From Schistocephalus solidus (taxonomy: Eukaryota; Platyhelminthes; Cestoda; Diphyllobothriidea; Diphyllobothriidae): DNA of 64,000 nt. The notes beneath the pieces were generated by a model. It was not told the DNA's origin and did not search any database. It worked only from the letters and a program-made list of their open reading frames with translations. Shown here piece after piece: positions 1 to 11,115 of the stretch (the first letter of the stretch is position 1; the number at the start of each line of letters is the position of its first letter). The stretch spans positions 1 through 64,000 of the forward strand of contig WEDG01004862.1 of the NCBI GenBank assembly GCA_017591395.1. Reading direction: 5' to 3'. A program made the translations under genes and the position numbers.

Positions 1-150
1 CTAAGTTGACTGCTGATAGCTTCAATGCTTTCTTGTCTAGAACGTTTAGTGAACATACTGTTGCTCCCTTTCCTAACATCCGTGTTTGGACATGTACCGT
101 CCGGCAGCAGTCATCTCAATGTCTTTTTATTTCTTTGAACAGCTCACACA
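1..150 (+). mobile_element. Family A non-LTR element fragment (linker between EN and RT)
   Basis: One frame is open from base 3 to 152 and reads KLTADSFNAFLSRTFSEH, resembling the segment between endonuclease and reverse transcriptase in Jockey/CR1-type elements. The same element appears to resume at about 685 with DGIPNLVIKR, so the intervening sequence is probably inserted. Confidence 0.4.
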
Positions 151-151
151 G

Positions 152-632
152 TTAAGTATCGTTGATTTTTTCGGTAAACGTCATAGCCATGGGGAATAAA
201 CTTTCCCATAATATAAAAATTCTGCGAAGTTTTTCTATGTTTAAGATAACTATTACGTCAAGGACAAGGTCGAAGGCGGTTGGTTCAAATTTGAAGATAA
301 GTGAATTCTCGAATTTTAAACCGATTTCTTCTTTTCCTGTAGAAAATAATAGCTTAATTATTGACAATTTACTGTATTTCTACATCATTATCAGCTGCGC
401 ACACCTGTAGTTATTGCAATTGCAAAAGGGAGAAATAAACAGTTTTTAAACTCTTTCACCCTACATAGCCTCATTAAAGTTCTCGTAGATTTACGTCAAA
501 AGGACGGAATCTAAAGGTTAATTCTAGAAATAAAGCTGAAATTTTTGTATATATATAAATATATATTGACCTTGCCTGTAAACTGGCAATAAATAAAATA
601 AAATAAATAAAATAAGGCATTCGATAAAGTGC
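152..632 (+). mobile_element. Short retroelement 3' fragment with AAATA-rich tail
   Basis: The fragment ends with gcctgtaaactggcaataaa followed by repeated aaataa units, a non-LTR 3' tail. Bases about 190-260 resemble, on the opposite strand, 11060-11127 (shared ttcccataatataaaa and a following gtttaagata), and its tail resembles the reverse complement of 10618-10660. The two copies therefore define one short 5'-truncated family. No protein is recognised. Confidence 0.5.
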
Positions 633-1712
633 CTCGTAGACGACTTCTAGCTTAACTAGAAGCTATAGGATTTCGTAGTCCCCTTACTGACTGACGGTAT
701 TCCAAACTTAGTTATTAAGAGAGTGCCGAGCTTTCCCCGATTGCTTAGCCATGTATTCTCAGTTTATCGTTTAAACGGTTTCTTTCCTGACTCATGGAAG
801 ACATCTATTATTCTTCCTGTCTTCAAGTCGGGATCTCGTTCGGAGGAAAATAATTATCGAGGCGTTCACAAAACCCCCGCTCTAGCAAAACTTCTTGAAA
901 AAATTATTTTTAATCAAATTCTCGACTTTTGCTTAGAAAATAAGCTCTTAAACGACTCGCAATATGGTTTTCTACCTGGGAGATCATGCGAAGTGTGTCA
1001 CTTAGCTTTTATTGACCTCGTCACTTCCCTTCATAATGAGCAACAGTCGGTGGTTGTGATCTACTTTGAGCTGAGAAAAGCCTTTGTCAAGGTACCGCAC
1101 AGACGTCTTCTGGTGAAACTAAAAGCCCTCGACGTCCGGTCTCCTCTCTTTGATTTAATTGGTTCCTACTTGTCTAACCGCAGCCAGAAGGTCTTAGTAG
1201 GTAATAGCTATTCGACGCCTCAGCCGATCACGAGTGGCGTTTTTCAAGGCACGGTTCTAGGTCCCCTTCTCTTCATTCTGTACATAAACGAAATTTCAAC
1301 TTAACACACAAGTTCACAAAATTTCGTTTACGCTGACGATCTCAAGTGCATTTATTCATTTTCTAAAGACTGCCAATAGTTGCGTTGATAAAATCAACAC
1401 TGATCTACTTATGCTCTCACGTTGGAGCTGTACTTGGCAGATGGGATTCTCTTCATCCAAGAGTAGTTTTATGTGTTTTGGCCCCGCCAAGCTTCCTGGA
1501 CCCCTAGTATTTCAAAATAGTACACTTTAAGAACGATCAACCATAAAAGACTTAGGTCTAAGTTACACGAATAAGCTAGCATTATCGCCTCATGCAGATC
1601 GAATTTCTGCAAAGGCTGCACAGATATGTGGTTTTATATCAAATAATTTCTTCCTTCCGGAAATAAGGTTAGACCTGTACCGCATGTTTGTTCTTCCTAT
1701 CCTAGAATACTG
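633..1712 (+). pseudogene. Family A (Jockey/CR1-like) reverse transcriptase, 5' part
   Basis: Bases 633-684 hold a stray RT piece (KAFDKVPRRRLLA). The RT proper starts about 685 with DGIPNLVIKR and stays open from 723 to 1304. Motifs in order are WKTSIILPVFKSGSR, LLEKIIFNQILDF, QYGFLPGRSC, FELRKAFVKVPHRRLL (the usual catalytic D before xxKAF is replaced), GVFQGTVLGPLLFILYINEI, and after a stop VYADDLKCIY with the catalytic YADD. Multiple stops follow. The frame breaks at 1712 within LPILEYW and appears to continue at 7321. Confidence 0.8.
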
Positions 1713-1749
1713 GAAATTTTCTTGTGCCGAATTACCTCACAAAACGACC

Positions 1750-2212
1750 CTACCCTATGAGGGCCGCCTAGAAAGACTTAAAATTTTTCCTCTTTCTTAT
1801 AGGCAATACAGAGGGATATGATCTTAGTCTTCAAACTGGTCAGAGGAGTTGATTGTGCTCTTCAGATGGCCAACTTTTGAATTGGCAAACATGACAAGTC
1901 TCCGAGGTCACCAATACAAACTGAAAGAAATCACGCCAAACTTGAAGTACGGGCCAACTTCTTTCCCAAGGGTGATTGACGAATGGAACAAGCTGCCAGC
2001 CTCAGTTGTTCAGGCTGAAAGCGTTGAAATGTTTAAAAGAAGACTTGATGCATTTTTACTTGATGAACATATATTTAGTCGACAGCAATGATTGATATAC
2101 TAAAACGACTATCGCCATGTAACATTTGCTTGTTTTGCTAGCGTCTATCTGTAAATAGGGTTTTCAAAGGCTCTGCCTATCTCCCTTATATATACTGGAT
2201 TATACTGATAAA
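1750..2212 (+). mobile_element. 5'-truncated CR1 3' end, copy 1
   Basis: It begins ctaccctatgagggccgcctag and ends tatactggattatactg. It is nearly identical to 6846-7320, the 3' end of the full CR1 element. The open piece 1849-2091 encodes the conserved CR1 C-terminus: MTSLRGHQYKLKE, PRVIDEWNKLPASVV and FKRRLDAFL. Strong 5' truncation is normal for CR1 insertions. Confidence 0.85.
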
Positions 2213-2640
2213 ACAGCCTCTTCACCAATAAATACTGTCAACTGCTCAGTGGACCAAAAGTGCAAAACCCCTTGAAGATCTGAAGTTATCCAGGACCTTT
2301 GACCTCTACAAACGGCTGAGTCGTTCCTGAATATTCTTCCTATCATTTATTGTTTTTTTAAAGTGGTTTTGAACGAATAGGCGCATTTATTGCTCATATT
2401 GTTTCTATTGCGGCGTCGTTGGACCTCCGTTTGAAATTCGCTCGTCTCCAAGCTTTTGACTTTTGGCCAATAATCTGTTCCCAAAGTCAGGACTAAACGA
2501 AATAAGTTGTCATTGGATCACTTCGAAGGTTGCATCATTCTTTGCTTCGTAGTAACATTCGATAGTGAATTCGGTTCGGAAAAGCACTTCTTTTTGTGCT
2601 CAGTAAACTATTCGCTTGATAATTTAAGCTGCTCGTTAAA
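2213..2640. other. Unassigned sequence between CR1 copies
   Basis: AT-rich sequence without a convincing reading frame or repeat relationship to other parts of the window. It separates the truncated CR1 copy from the tRNA-like sequence at the left of the full CR1 element. Confidence 0.3.
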
Positions 2641-2715
2641 ACTTAATGCATCCTCGTATAGATCTTGCTGGCATGGGAAACGCAAATGTTCACGACCCGA
2701 CCATGCGAAAAAATT

Positions 2716-2796
2716 ATTCACCGCTTCAGCCAGGACTCGAAACACCAACCTCTCGATTAGCTACTGATGCTCTTGACCGCTCGGCCACGCCCGGGA
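2716..2796 (-). repeat. tRNA(Ser/Leu)-like sequence, probably a SINE head
   Basis: On the minus strand cgtggccgagcggtcaagag matches an A box and D-arm of a class II tRNA, and ggtgtttcgagtcctg about 30 bases later matches a B box and T-arm. The long spacing and imperfect stems argue for a tRNA-derived SINE rather than a working tRNA gene. It differs from the other SINE family in this window. Confidence 0.5.
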
Positions 2797-2839
2797 AACC
2801 AGCAGAAAAAACAAATAGTATACACTACAAAAATAATGA

Positions 2840-4020
2840 TCTCTCCTATCTTTGTAAACCGTTTTTCGATTTCATGTGACAAAAACTTACCAGAAATACT
2901 CAAGTCACTCTCAGCAGACCGAGAAGAACCACAAAGCAGCAATAATGAAGAAAGCAGTAAACTACTGAACATTACCAAAACTAAGCTAAACAGTGAAGGG
3001 CTGGCACACTGTGATGGATGCCGAGGACTCACAACCAGAGTTTTGAGATTAGAAGGAGACCTCGATCTCCTATCGGAAATAATATCAGTCCTCATAAAAC
3101 ATAATAAAATTAACTCGCCGAAACACGATGCGAATGAGCCGAAAAACATCAGCAAGCTTGAACATAATTATCACAAGGAAACGGTGAAGTCAATAGGCAC
3201 AACATTAAGCGCAACAAAAGAGAAAAAGAACAAAGTCATTAGAACAAACCTCTGAGTCAGTTGAAATACAGATGACCAGAAAGAAAATAAGCGAGGAGGA
3301 AATTATGTCTTGCGTTTCCCCAGGTTCGGGAAATCTAATGCACATAGAATCCGACTGCACAAAAGTAAATCAGCGATCGACGGTCTCTGAAAAGTCAAAA
3401 AACAGTAATCGTAAGGTTTCTTTACTGCCACGGACGAGCGACAGCAGCATGCTTTTTACATGTCCATCGAACAACAATGAAGCAGGGCATGGTAACCAGC
3501 AAAGTAATGGCGGAAAAGTGGCCTACGACTTATCGACAGACCTGGATGCCATAAACCAAAATGCAGGTTTCCCGGGTGCTATTCGTGCAAACGCATTGTC
3601 AGGAGAACTCACGCAGTTTGAAAGGTCCATAGAGATGTCTGCAAATGAACCAACAGGCTCACCGATGAAGACAAATTTGAACACAGTATTAAAGACTGTA
3701 TCAAAGGGTATGATTCAACCTTCAATCACTAAAAGAAAGCAGGATGCAGAAACGAGTTTTTTTCCTGACAGGTCATGTTGTCTGGTAGTTCAGGGAGTCT
3801 CCGAGGCTACTGGGGAAACGCCAAAGAAAGGGTAAAACAGGATCTGCTGACATTCCAAAATTTATTGAATGATACGCAAGAAACTGGTGTGACAGTCGAC
3901 ATCAAAAAGATCTTTCGATTGGGACCTCTCGTTACAAATGAAACGCATGAGGTTCGACCAAGACCATTAAAAGTCGTTTTAGGGGAGTAAACAGCAGGTA
4001 GATCTATTGCTCTCTCGAAA
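2840..4020 (+). pseudogene. CR1 ORF1 remnant
   Basis: Three overlapping open stretches (2767-3255, 3272-3835, 3775-3990) appear to be one frameshifted protein. The first holds a CDGC motif followed by an Arg/Leu-rich helix (RGLTTRVLRLEGDLDLLSEI). The second is Ser/Asn-rich and ends with CCLVVQGVSEA. The last holds DLLTFQNLL, IKKIFRLGPL and RPRPLKVVL, the pattern of a LINE ORF1 RNA-binding (RRM-like) domain. A related ORF1 remnant is at 16880-17370. Confidence 0.6.
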
Positions 4021-4369
4021 GTCCCAACTACGAAAGAATCATCGTGGAGTTTTTTTCAGCCGGATTACTCTCCCACCGATCGGATGAAAATGAGGACACT
4101 GGTAGCAGAATTGAAAAGACGTCAATACGAGGGGGAACAAAACTTGAAAATAGTAGACAACAAAATAGTCAAAACGGTGCGCTCGTTTTTATGGGAACAT
4201 CCGGTGAAATTGACGGCAACCACGCCGGTAAAAAGCCCTACCAAATGCCTATAGATTTGAACCCAGACAGGAGACTGGATATATCTTGTGAAATATCCAG
4301 CAGAAATCTCCATGTGGAAGACAGAACTAAAAATCTTCAGAAATCGAGGCAAGGAAACAAGATTAAAAT

Positions 4370-5382
4370 GATGTACACAAATGTGCAGAGTCTATTGAAC
4401 AAAATGGATGAAATTAAACTGGTCGTGGACCATTTACAACCCTGACTTCATAGCTCTAACTGAAACATGGTTAAATGAACAAATCGCAGACACCGAAGTC
4501 CGAATAGACGGTTTTCAGCTTATCCGCATGGATAGAAACGGACGTAGGGGTGGTGGAATCGCAATGTTTATACGAGAAGGCATTGACTTTATTCCGGATG
4601 GGCCCTCGCCAAGTAGGATCTCGTCTTGCGAAATACTTTGTTGTAAACTGAAAGTCCCAAACCAACCAGACCTCCATATTGCCGTGGTATATCGACCCCC
4701 AGGTCAGCGAATGGACACGGACGAAGCACTCATCGCAGAGGTAAAGCAAATCTGCCGTAGTAAACATTTATTAATACTTGGAGATTTCAACGCTCCCGAT
4801 ATCGATTGGGTGTCAATGTACTGTTCGCGATCGGAAAATTCATTCGAACAGCAATTACTTCAGTTGGTAAATGAGGAGTTTCTTACCCAACATGTCACAA
4901 TGAAGACCCGGTTCCGAAATGGGCAGCAGTCAAGCTGTTTGGATCTAATCATTAGTAGAGACGACAATTGCATCCTTGCATTAAGTTCTTACGTGCCGCT
5001 TGGACGAAGTGATCATTGTGTTCTTGCTTGGGAGTACAGTCATTTTTCTGTACCAAAACGTCGTACAGTTAGGCAGAGAAATGTATGGAAAGGGGATTAT
5101 CCCAAAATGAAAGAATTACTGAATGGGATAGACTGGAGCCCTGCACATGTACCTGACCCAAATGCTGCCTGGTTCTTCATTAGTAAATTGATTCAGCAGT
5201 TGGTAGAGAAATTCTGCCCACTTAAAAGGCGATCATGCGTCTCCCGACCCGAGTGGGTGACATCGGAAATAAAAAGGAATCTCAAGAAGAAAAGAAGACT
5301 GTGGAGAACATATGCCAGATATCAACAACCTGAACATTTTCCGCTTTTAAGAAACAGCGAAATCGGTGTCGGAATCTTCTGA
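4370..5382 (+). pseudogene. CR1 apurinic-type endonuclease domain
   Basis: In an order typical of APE-like LINE endonucleases there are YTNVQSLLNKMDE, ALTETWLNE (catalytic Glu), HIAVVYRPPG, LLILGDFNAPDIDW (GDFN) and GRSDHCVLAW (catalytic SDH). A one-base shift near 4441 splits the first motif from the rest, and another near 5340 ends the frame. The domain would nick target DNA to prime reverse transcription. Confidence 0.85.
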
Positions 5383-5399
5383 GAAAAGAAAGATCAAAC

Positions 5400-7195
5400 T
5401 TTGAGTCAGAAATAGTCAAAGACATACCAAGAAATTCGAAAAGGTTTTATGCTTACGTTAATAAGGCAAAACGAAATCGCGACTGCATTCCTTGTCTTAA
5501 AGACAATCAGGGAAACAGGTTAATTGATAACTCTGATAAGACCTGCCTCTTATCCAATTTCTTTATGTCCGTGTATACCGAGGAACCATTTTTTTGACGA
5601 GGATGAATACTACAGTACTGCCACATCTACAAACAAAATAAGCACGGTGTCGTTCCCAATGGACACAGTAAGAAAAACTCTGAAACAGCTACAGCCCACT
5701 AAATCACCTGGCCCAGATGGTATATCCGCAAAAAGTTCTCAATGAACTCACAGAACAGCTGGCCCTTCCGCTCTCCAAGATATTTGAAAGTTCGATGGAG
5801 GCGGGGGCTCTGCCTACCGAGTGGAAGATAGCCAACATAACCCCCATCTATAAAGGAGGAGAGAGGACATCACCAAACAGTTTCCGACCAGTCAGCCTCA
5901 CAAGTATCTGTTGCAAAATGATGGAGAAGATTATTAAAACGGAACTGATGAGGCATCTTGAAGAGAATAACTTGCTAAGTTCATATCAACATGGATTTCG
6001 AAGTGGTCGATCCTGCCTCACAAACTTGCTCACATCCATGGAAAGTTGGACAAAATCATTAGAAATGGGTTTGTCAGTCGATGCGGTCTACATTGACTTT
6101 AGCAAAGCCTTTGACAGGGTTCCACACAAACGTCTGATCTTTAAGCTCCGTCAAATGGGTGTGACTGGCAACCTACTCAAATGGTTGGCCGACTTTCTCA
6201 CAGACAGGCGCCAGCGTGTTTGTATCGGAGACACCAAGTCTCACTGGGAAACCGTTCACAGTGGAGTTCCGCAGGGCAGCGTTCTGGGTCCCATTTTGTT
6301 TCTGATATACGTAAACGACTGCCTGGATTGTCTGACATGCGAGAAGGTAATGTTCGCTGACGATTTGAAGTTATGGAACTCGATTGAAAAACCGGAGGAT
6401 GCGCGAAAATTACAACAAAACTTAGATCGCTTGCAAACATGGTGTGATGAGTGGCTGCTGAACCTTAATCTTAACAAATGCCAAATAATCCGACTGCGGT
6501 CTAGTTCCAGAAGGCTGATTGAGTTTGAATACCAGTACTCCATCAGTGGTCACCAACTCCAGGAGGTAAATATTCTAAAGGACTTGGGTATATGGATAAC
6601 ACCAACTCTCAAACCATCGTCGCACTGTGCGAATATCGCAAAAGAAAGCTATGTGTATCTTAGGCGCAATCAGGAGGTCCTTCGTTAATTTTTGACGGAG
6701 AGCTTTTTGGGCGCGTTTATGGAACATTTATCCGGCCGGTGTTGGAATATTGCGTTCAGGCGTGGCGCCCTTGGACGAAACATGACTACGCTCTGCTGGA
6801 GAAAGTTCAACGGAGGGCAACGAAACTAGTCAGCGGATTGGAATGCCTACCCTATGAGGGCCGCCTAGAAAGACTTAAAATTTTTCCTCTCTCTTATAGG
6901 CAATACAGAGGGATATGATCTTAGTCTTCAAACTGGTCAGAGGAGTTGATTGTGCTCTTCAGATGGCCAACTTTTTTTGAATTGGCAAACATGACAAGTC
7001 TCCGAGGTCACCAATACAAACTGAAAAGAAATCACGCCAAACTTGAAGTGCGGGCCAACTTCTTTTTCCCAACGGGTGATTGACGAATGGAACAAGCTGC
7101 CAGCCTCAGTTGTTCAGGCTGAAAGCGTTGAAATGTTTAAAAGAAGACTTGATGCATTTTTACTTGATGAACATATATTTAGTCGACAGCAATGA
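5400..7195 (+). pseudogene. CR1 reverse transcriptase and C-terminal region
   Basis: Motifs are KRFYAYVNKAKRNRD (linker), SPGPDGISAK, ANITPIYKGGER, RPVSLTSICCKMMEKIIK, QHGFRSGRSCLTNLL, VYIDFSKAFDRVPHKRL (catalytic Asp), GVPQGSVLGPILFLIYVND and KVMFADDLKLW (catalytic FADD). After about 6688 frameshifts continue as IRPVLEYCVQAWRPW and EKVQRRATKLVSG, then the C-terminal MTSLRGHQYKL block. All catalytic residues of the RT core survive, but at least four frame breaks interrupt it. Confidence 0.88.
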
Positions 7196-7320
7196 TTGAT
7201 ATACTAAAACGACTATCGCCATGTAACATTTGCTTGTTTTGCTAGCGTCTATCTGTAAATAGGGTTTTCAAAGGCTCTGCCTATCTCCCTTATATATACT
7301 GAATTATACTGAATTATACT

Positions 7321-8520
7321 GCTGTCTCATCTTTGGGCTAATGAACACCTCTGAACACAGTAAGCTTGAAAAATTTCAGAGGGTTTTTACTCGAAGACTA
7401 TTTTCTATTCCTGGATCCGGAATCTCTTATACGGATAGATGCCAGTTAGCAAACATTAAACTTCTGTGGATTAGAAGACTCGAAGCCGGTCTATGCTTCC
7501 TGTTTCGCGTTACCTCTAGCTCAAATCTCCCACGAATTAACGCTCTCGCTCCGGTAGATCGACCCTATGTCACTCGTAACTCCTCCATGATCATTTCACC
7601 ACCCCTTAGCTCCACAACTAATAATTCTCAGTTTTATGCCTCCAAATATGCTTTCATCTGGAATAATCTTCCACTGCAAATTAGGTTGTCGTCTACATTA
7701 GCTATTTTCAAAACAAAATTACGCAAACATTTAACTTTGGAAGATATAAAATTCGTATTGTCTATTTCCTTCCAAAACTCACAACTTTTGGATTTCAAAA
7801 AGGGTCCTCCTGGTATTTGATGCAGCTCCATTGATATTATATTGGTCTCTAATTTCCATCACCCTCTGCAGAGTCAATATATGCATTCACATTTTCGTCC
7901 CCTCTTTTAAACAAGCATCGCCAACTCTTGACAACCTTGATACTTTCCTCCGATTTTGCACCCTTGACGATGGTCTCCAAGTTTAGATGATGATCAAGGC
8001 GGGTTCTGATGGTTTCGTCTCTTTGATTGGTGGACTATGCAGTCAGCAAGGCCGCATGTCGATGATGATCTCATGACCTCTACTGTCTCCTCTTCGTTTT
8101 GACCCTGGTGTCCACGATGAGTTCTTCCTCTCTCACCTCCACTAGTGATTACAAGCAGCAGCTCTGACTGCTATATTATCTCTCAAACGACAAGGAGCGT
8201 TCCGAACCCTCATATCTTGTGAGCAACATCACAGTACTATCTAATTGCATCTAGCTATTAATTTTTAAGTGAAGCAGTTTTTTTCTAATTTTTTTTTTAA
8301 ATTGGCGGCTCGCCGAACTCCGGCTCCGATTTAACCGTAGGAGTTTTTTAATGCTTCTTTTCTAGTTCACCGTATATTTCAAAGATTGTTGACTATTGTT
8401 TTAAAATGGCAAATTGTTCTGAATCGTATATGCCTACCATATTGATCATTTCTGCTGTTCATATTGCTGCTGAAATAGTGCAGCAATTATCCACTTTCTA
8501 TTTATTTATACCGCGATACT
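7321..8520 (+). pseudogene. Family A non-LTR element, 3' part after the CR1 insertion
   Basis: An open frame at 7341-7820 encodes the RT C-terminal region (FGLMNTSEHSKLEKFQRVF, IKLLWIRRLEAGLCFLFR, SKYAFIWNNLPLQIRLSS) and ends KKGPPGI. The same order is seen at 9120-9640 and on the minus strand at 14970-15545. A 3' untranslated part of about 700 bases follows and shares a tttctagttcaccgtatatttcaaa-like stretch with 10040-10075. Confidence 0.7.
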
Positions 8521-8524
8521 AAGT

Positions 8525-10205
8525 TTGAAATGACGGGGCTCTCTGGGCCTAAAATATACAATTTATTTTTTATTTTTTTATTATTTATTCGAACATACCT
8601 AAATGATCGAAAGCAAAATGTTTCAGTGGGGACCTCATGTTCAAGTGCTAAGCCGATTGTTAGTGGTGTCCTTCAAAGTACCGTTTTAGGTCCTTTGTTG
8701 TTCTTACTGTAAATAAATGATATTTAATTGATAGTAAAACTTTCTCAATCTTTTATTTATGCTGATGACCTCAAATGCGTGTATTATTTCTCTAACTCAA
8801 CGACCGAACGATGCCAAGAACAAATTCATTCAGACTTAGACGCTCTTTTTGCCTGGAGCTCCACATGGCTAATCACGTTCTCACCTACTAGGTGTGGCTA
8901 CATGCGTTTTGGGCCTGTAAGACTGCCGAAACCTCTTATTTTTGAAGGTTGCCCTATGATTGAATTTTCCTCAATCAAGGACTTAAGCTTAAGCTAAATC
9001 AATAAATTAGATATTTAGCCTCATGCCAATAGAATTACAGACAATGCTGCTCAGATTTGCGGCTTTATTTCTGACAATTTCTACCTTCCTGAAATTAAAT
9101 TAAGACTTTATCACATGTTTTTACTTCCCATTCTTGAATTTTGCTGGCCATTCTTCAGTTTAATGAACGAATCTAGCTGTTAAAAAATTGAAAATGTTCA
9201 AAGACATTTCACAAAAAACTCCTATTTTCGACTCTTTCAACTTCTTCTTACTCAACAAGATTCCAGCTAACGAAGCTAAAATTGCTTTGGGTCAGGAGAC
9301 TTGAAGCAGGCTTTTGTCTCCTTTTCCGAATAAATAATAGCTCAACTCACCCCAAGCGTTCTATCATTACCTCCGTTAATCTTCCTTTTAACGTAAGAAA
9401 TTCTGCACTAATTATAACTGCCCCTGCATTCTCCACGTGTAAACGCTCTCCCTTCCTTGCTTCTAGATATATTTTTCTTTGAAATAACTTGCCAATTGAA
9501 CTTAGGTCGTTAACTTGTCTATCTACATTCAAGCGAAGACTGCAGATTTATCTTAACACTGATTCTATTAACCTTTTATTTTCCTCATCTTTTCCCAGTA
9601 GCTTTCCCCATGACTCGGAGAAAGGACCACCGGGAATTTAAGTGACCCTCTTGAAACTATATTTTCGCTACCTCGAGTCGCCCATGAACTATGATGTCTT
9701 CTTATATCATCAGTCATCCAAACGATGAAGTCACTCGGACGTACACATTCGGTGGTCCACAGTCTTAAATGCTGCCGTTTCGTTGGATACAAACCATCAT
9801 CGGAATTAAATTATGGATCCTAATTGACGCATTTTCGTGAGATTTTGTTTCACACGCCTTAGTGATCAAGAACGAATCATCTCGGCGTTTCATTATCTCA
9901 ATCTGAAATGCTACTGCAGTATTCCCCTACTCTACCACCTGACCTTATTTTCCTAAGCAGTTTTTTCTCCTACCTTCTATTCAAAAATGAAGGCCCATTG
10001 AAATCTGCCTCCATTTTTAAGGTAAGAGATTTTTCTATGCCTATTTTTCTACTTCACCATTTATTTCAAAACATTGCTAACTGTCGACCTAGCAGGACAA
10101 GTTCTGTCTACATTATTAAGTATTTGTACATTTTATATGCACACATTGTCATAAGGGTATTTCGTAACTAATGTTTGTTTAGACAGTGCCTTGCCGGTGC
10201 TAACC
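8525..10205 (+). mobile_element. Family A non-LTR element, second copy
   Basis: The copy begins within the RT (RTYLNDRKQNVSVGTS, IVSGVLQSTVLGPLLFLL) and continues FIYADDLKCVYYF with the catalytic YADD, then SSTWLITFSPTRCGYMRFG. Stops at 8710 and 8995 and later shifts break it. The C-terminal part (LPILEFCWPFF, RRLEAGFCLLFRINNSS) and a 3' tail with SHGERTTGNL-like coding follow. The element ends about 10205 near an AT-rich tail (aaatataaattctttattctaa). Confidence 0.7.
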
Positions 10206-10617
10206 AAATATAAATTCTTTATTCTAAACACCGTCTCCTGCTGACCAACAGCTTCTTCCATCTCCCGATGCAGCAAAAGGTGACCTGGGTATATCCCCGG
10301 TCGAAACACTGACACCTCTTGGATTATGTTCTCGTCCGAAGGCGAGATAAACAGGATCTTCTGGTGACAAAGGCGATCCCCAGTGCCGACGGATGTACGG
10401 ATCACCGCCTCGTCATCTCCAAGATGAGATTTCGTCTGCAACCACGCAGAAAAACCACAAGATAAGCGACCACAAGGTAAGTTGAATATGCCTGGTCACC
10501 ATCCGTATTTCAGCAATGAACTGGTTAACCTACTAGCCAACCTTTCAGTTGCCGACGAGGACATCTCCGTGCAGAACCGCTGGTGTCAACTGAGGGACAC
10601 CATCTAATCCACCGCCC

Positions 10618-11115
10618 TGAATAATAATAATAGTTGTATTTAATACCGGTTTACAGGCATTGTCAGATGAAATATTCAGTGGGTAGAGGCTGGCAGTGAA
10701 AAAACTCCTAAATATATATCATTATAAGTGTTTTTCCTATTTTCATGTTATTCAGGAGAAATAACTGCCGCCTGTAAGGATGATAGCAATTCAGATCAGG
10801 GAAGGGCTAACACAATTGCAGTCTGTATGCAGTCTCTCTGTCTTTGCTAGGAACCGGGATTCTGCCTCAGGCAAGAAAGCATCCATGTACGGTCGCTCAC
10901 TGTCTGCCAAAGAAGTTAACCGGTGCAGGCTGCAGAGACGGTGCCGTATCCCTCAAGGTAACACCTGGGATCGAGTTCAGATGTCGCGCACTCCGTCGAA
11001 CAGGAAAACAGATTCTACCGTGTCGGCGCCCAGAATTCTTGGAAACTGTTCTGAATGCAAAAAACTAGTAATGGTAATCTTAAACAAAGAATAACTCCGT
11101 TGGACTTTTATATTA
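10618..11115 (-). mobile_element. Antisense retroelement fragment inside the RTE-like element
   Basis: On the minus strand it ends gcctgtaaaccggtattaaatac followed by an attattatt tail at 10618-10632, matching the tail of the 152-632 fragment. Its distal part (11060-11115) matches 190-260. It interrupts the RTE-like reading frame between the stop-containing end of the endonuclease and VLGHTRHQHQDW, which resume cleanly on either side, so it is a later insertion. Confidence 0.6.

Larger units (their letters stand above)
2840..7320 (+). mobile_element. Nearly full-length degenerate CR1-type LINE
   Basis: The order of parts is complete: an ORF1 region (about 2840-4020), an APE-type endonuclease (about 4370-5260), a reverse transcriptase (about 5700-6670) and a CR1 3' end terminating in repeated gaattatactg units at 7297-7320. 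Short 3' repeats instead of poly(A) are typical of CR1. Many frameshifts and stops separate the parts, so it is inactive. It lies inside the family A element, whose frame resumes at 7321. Confidence 0.85.
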
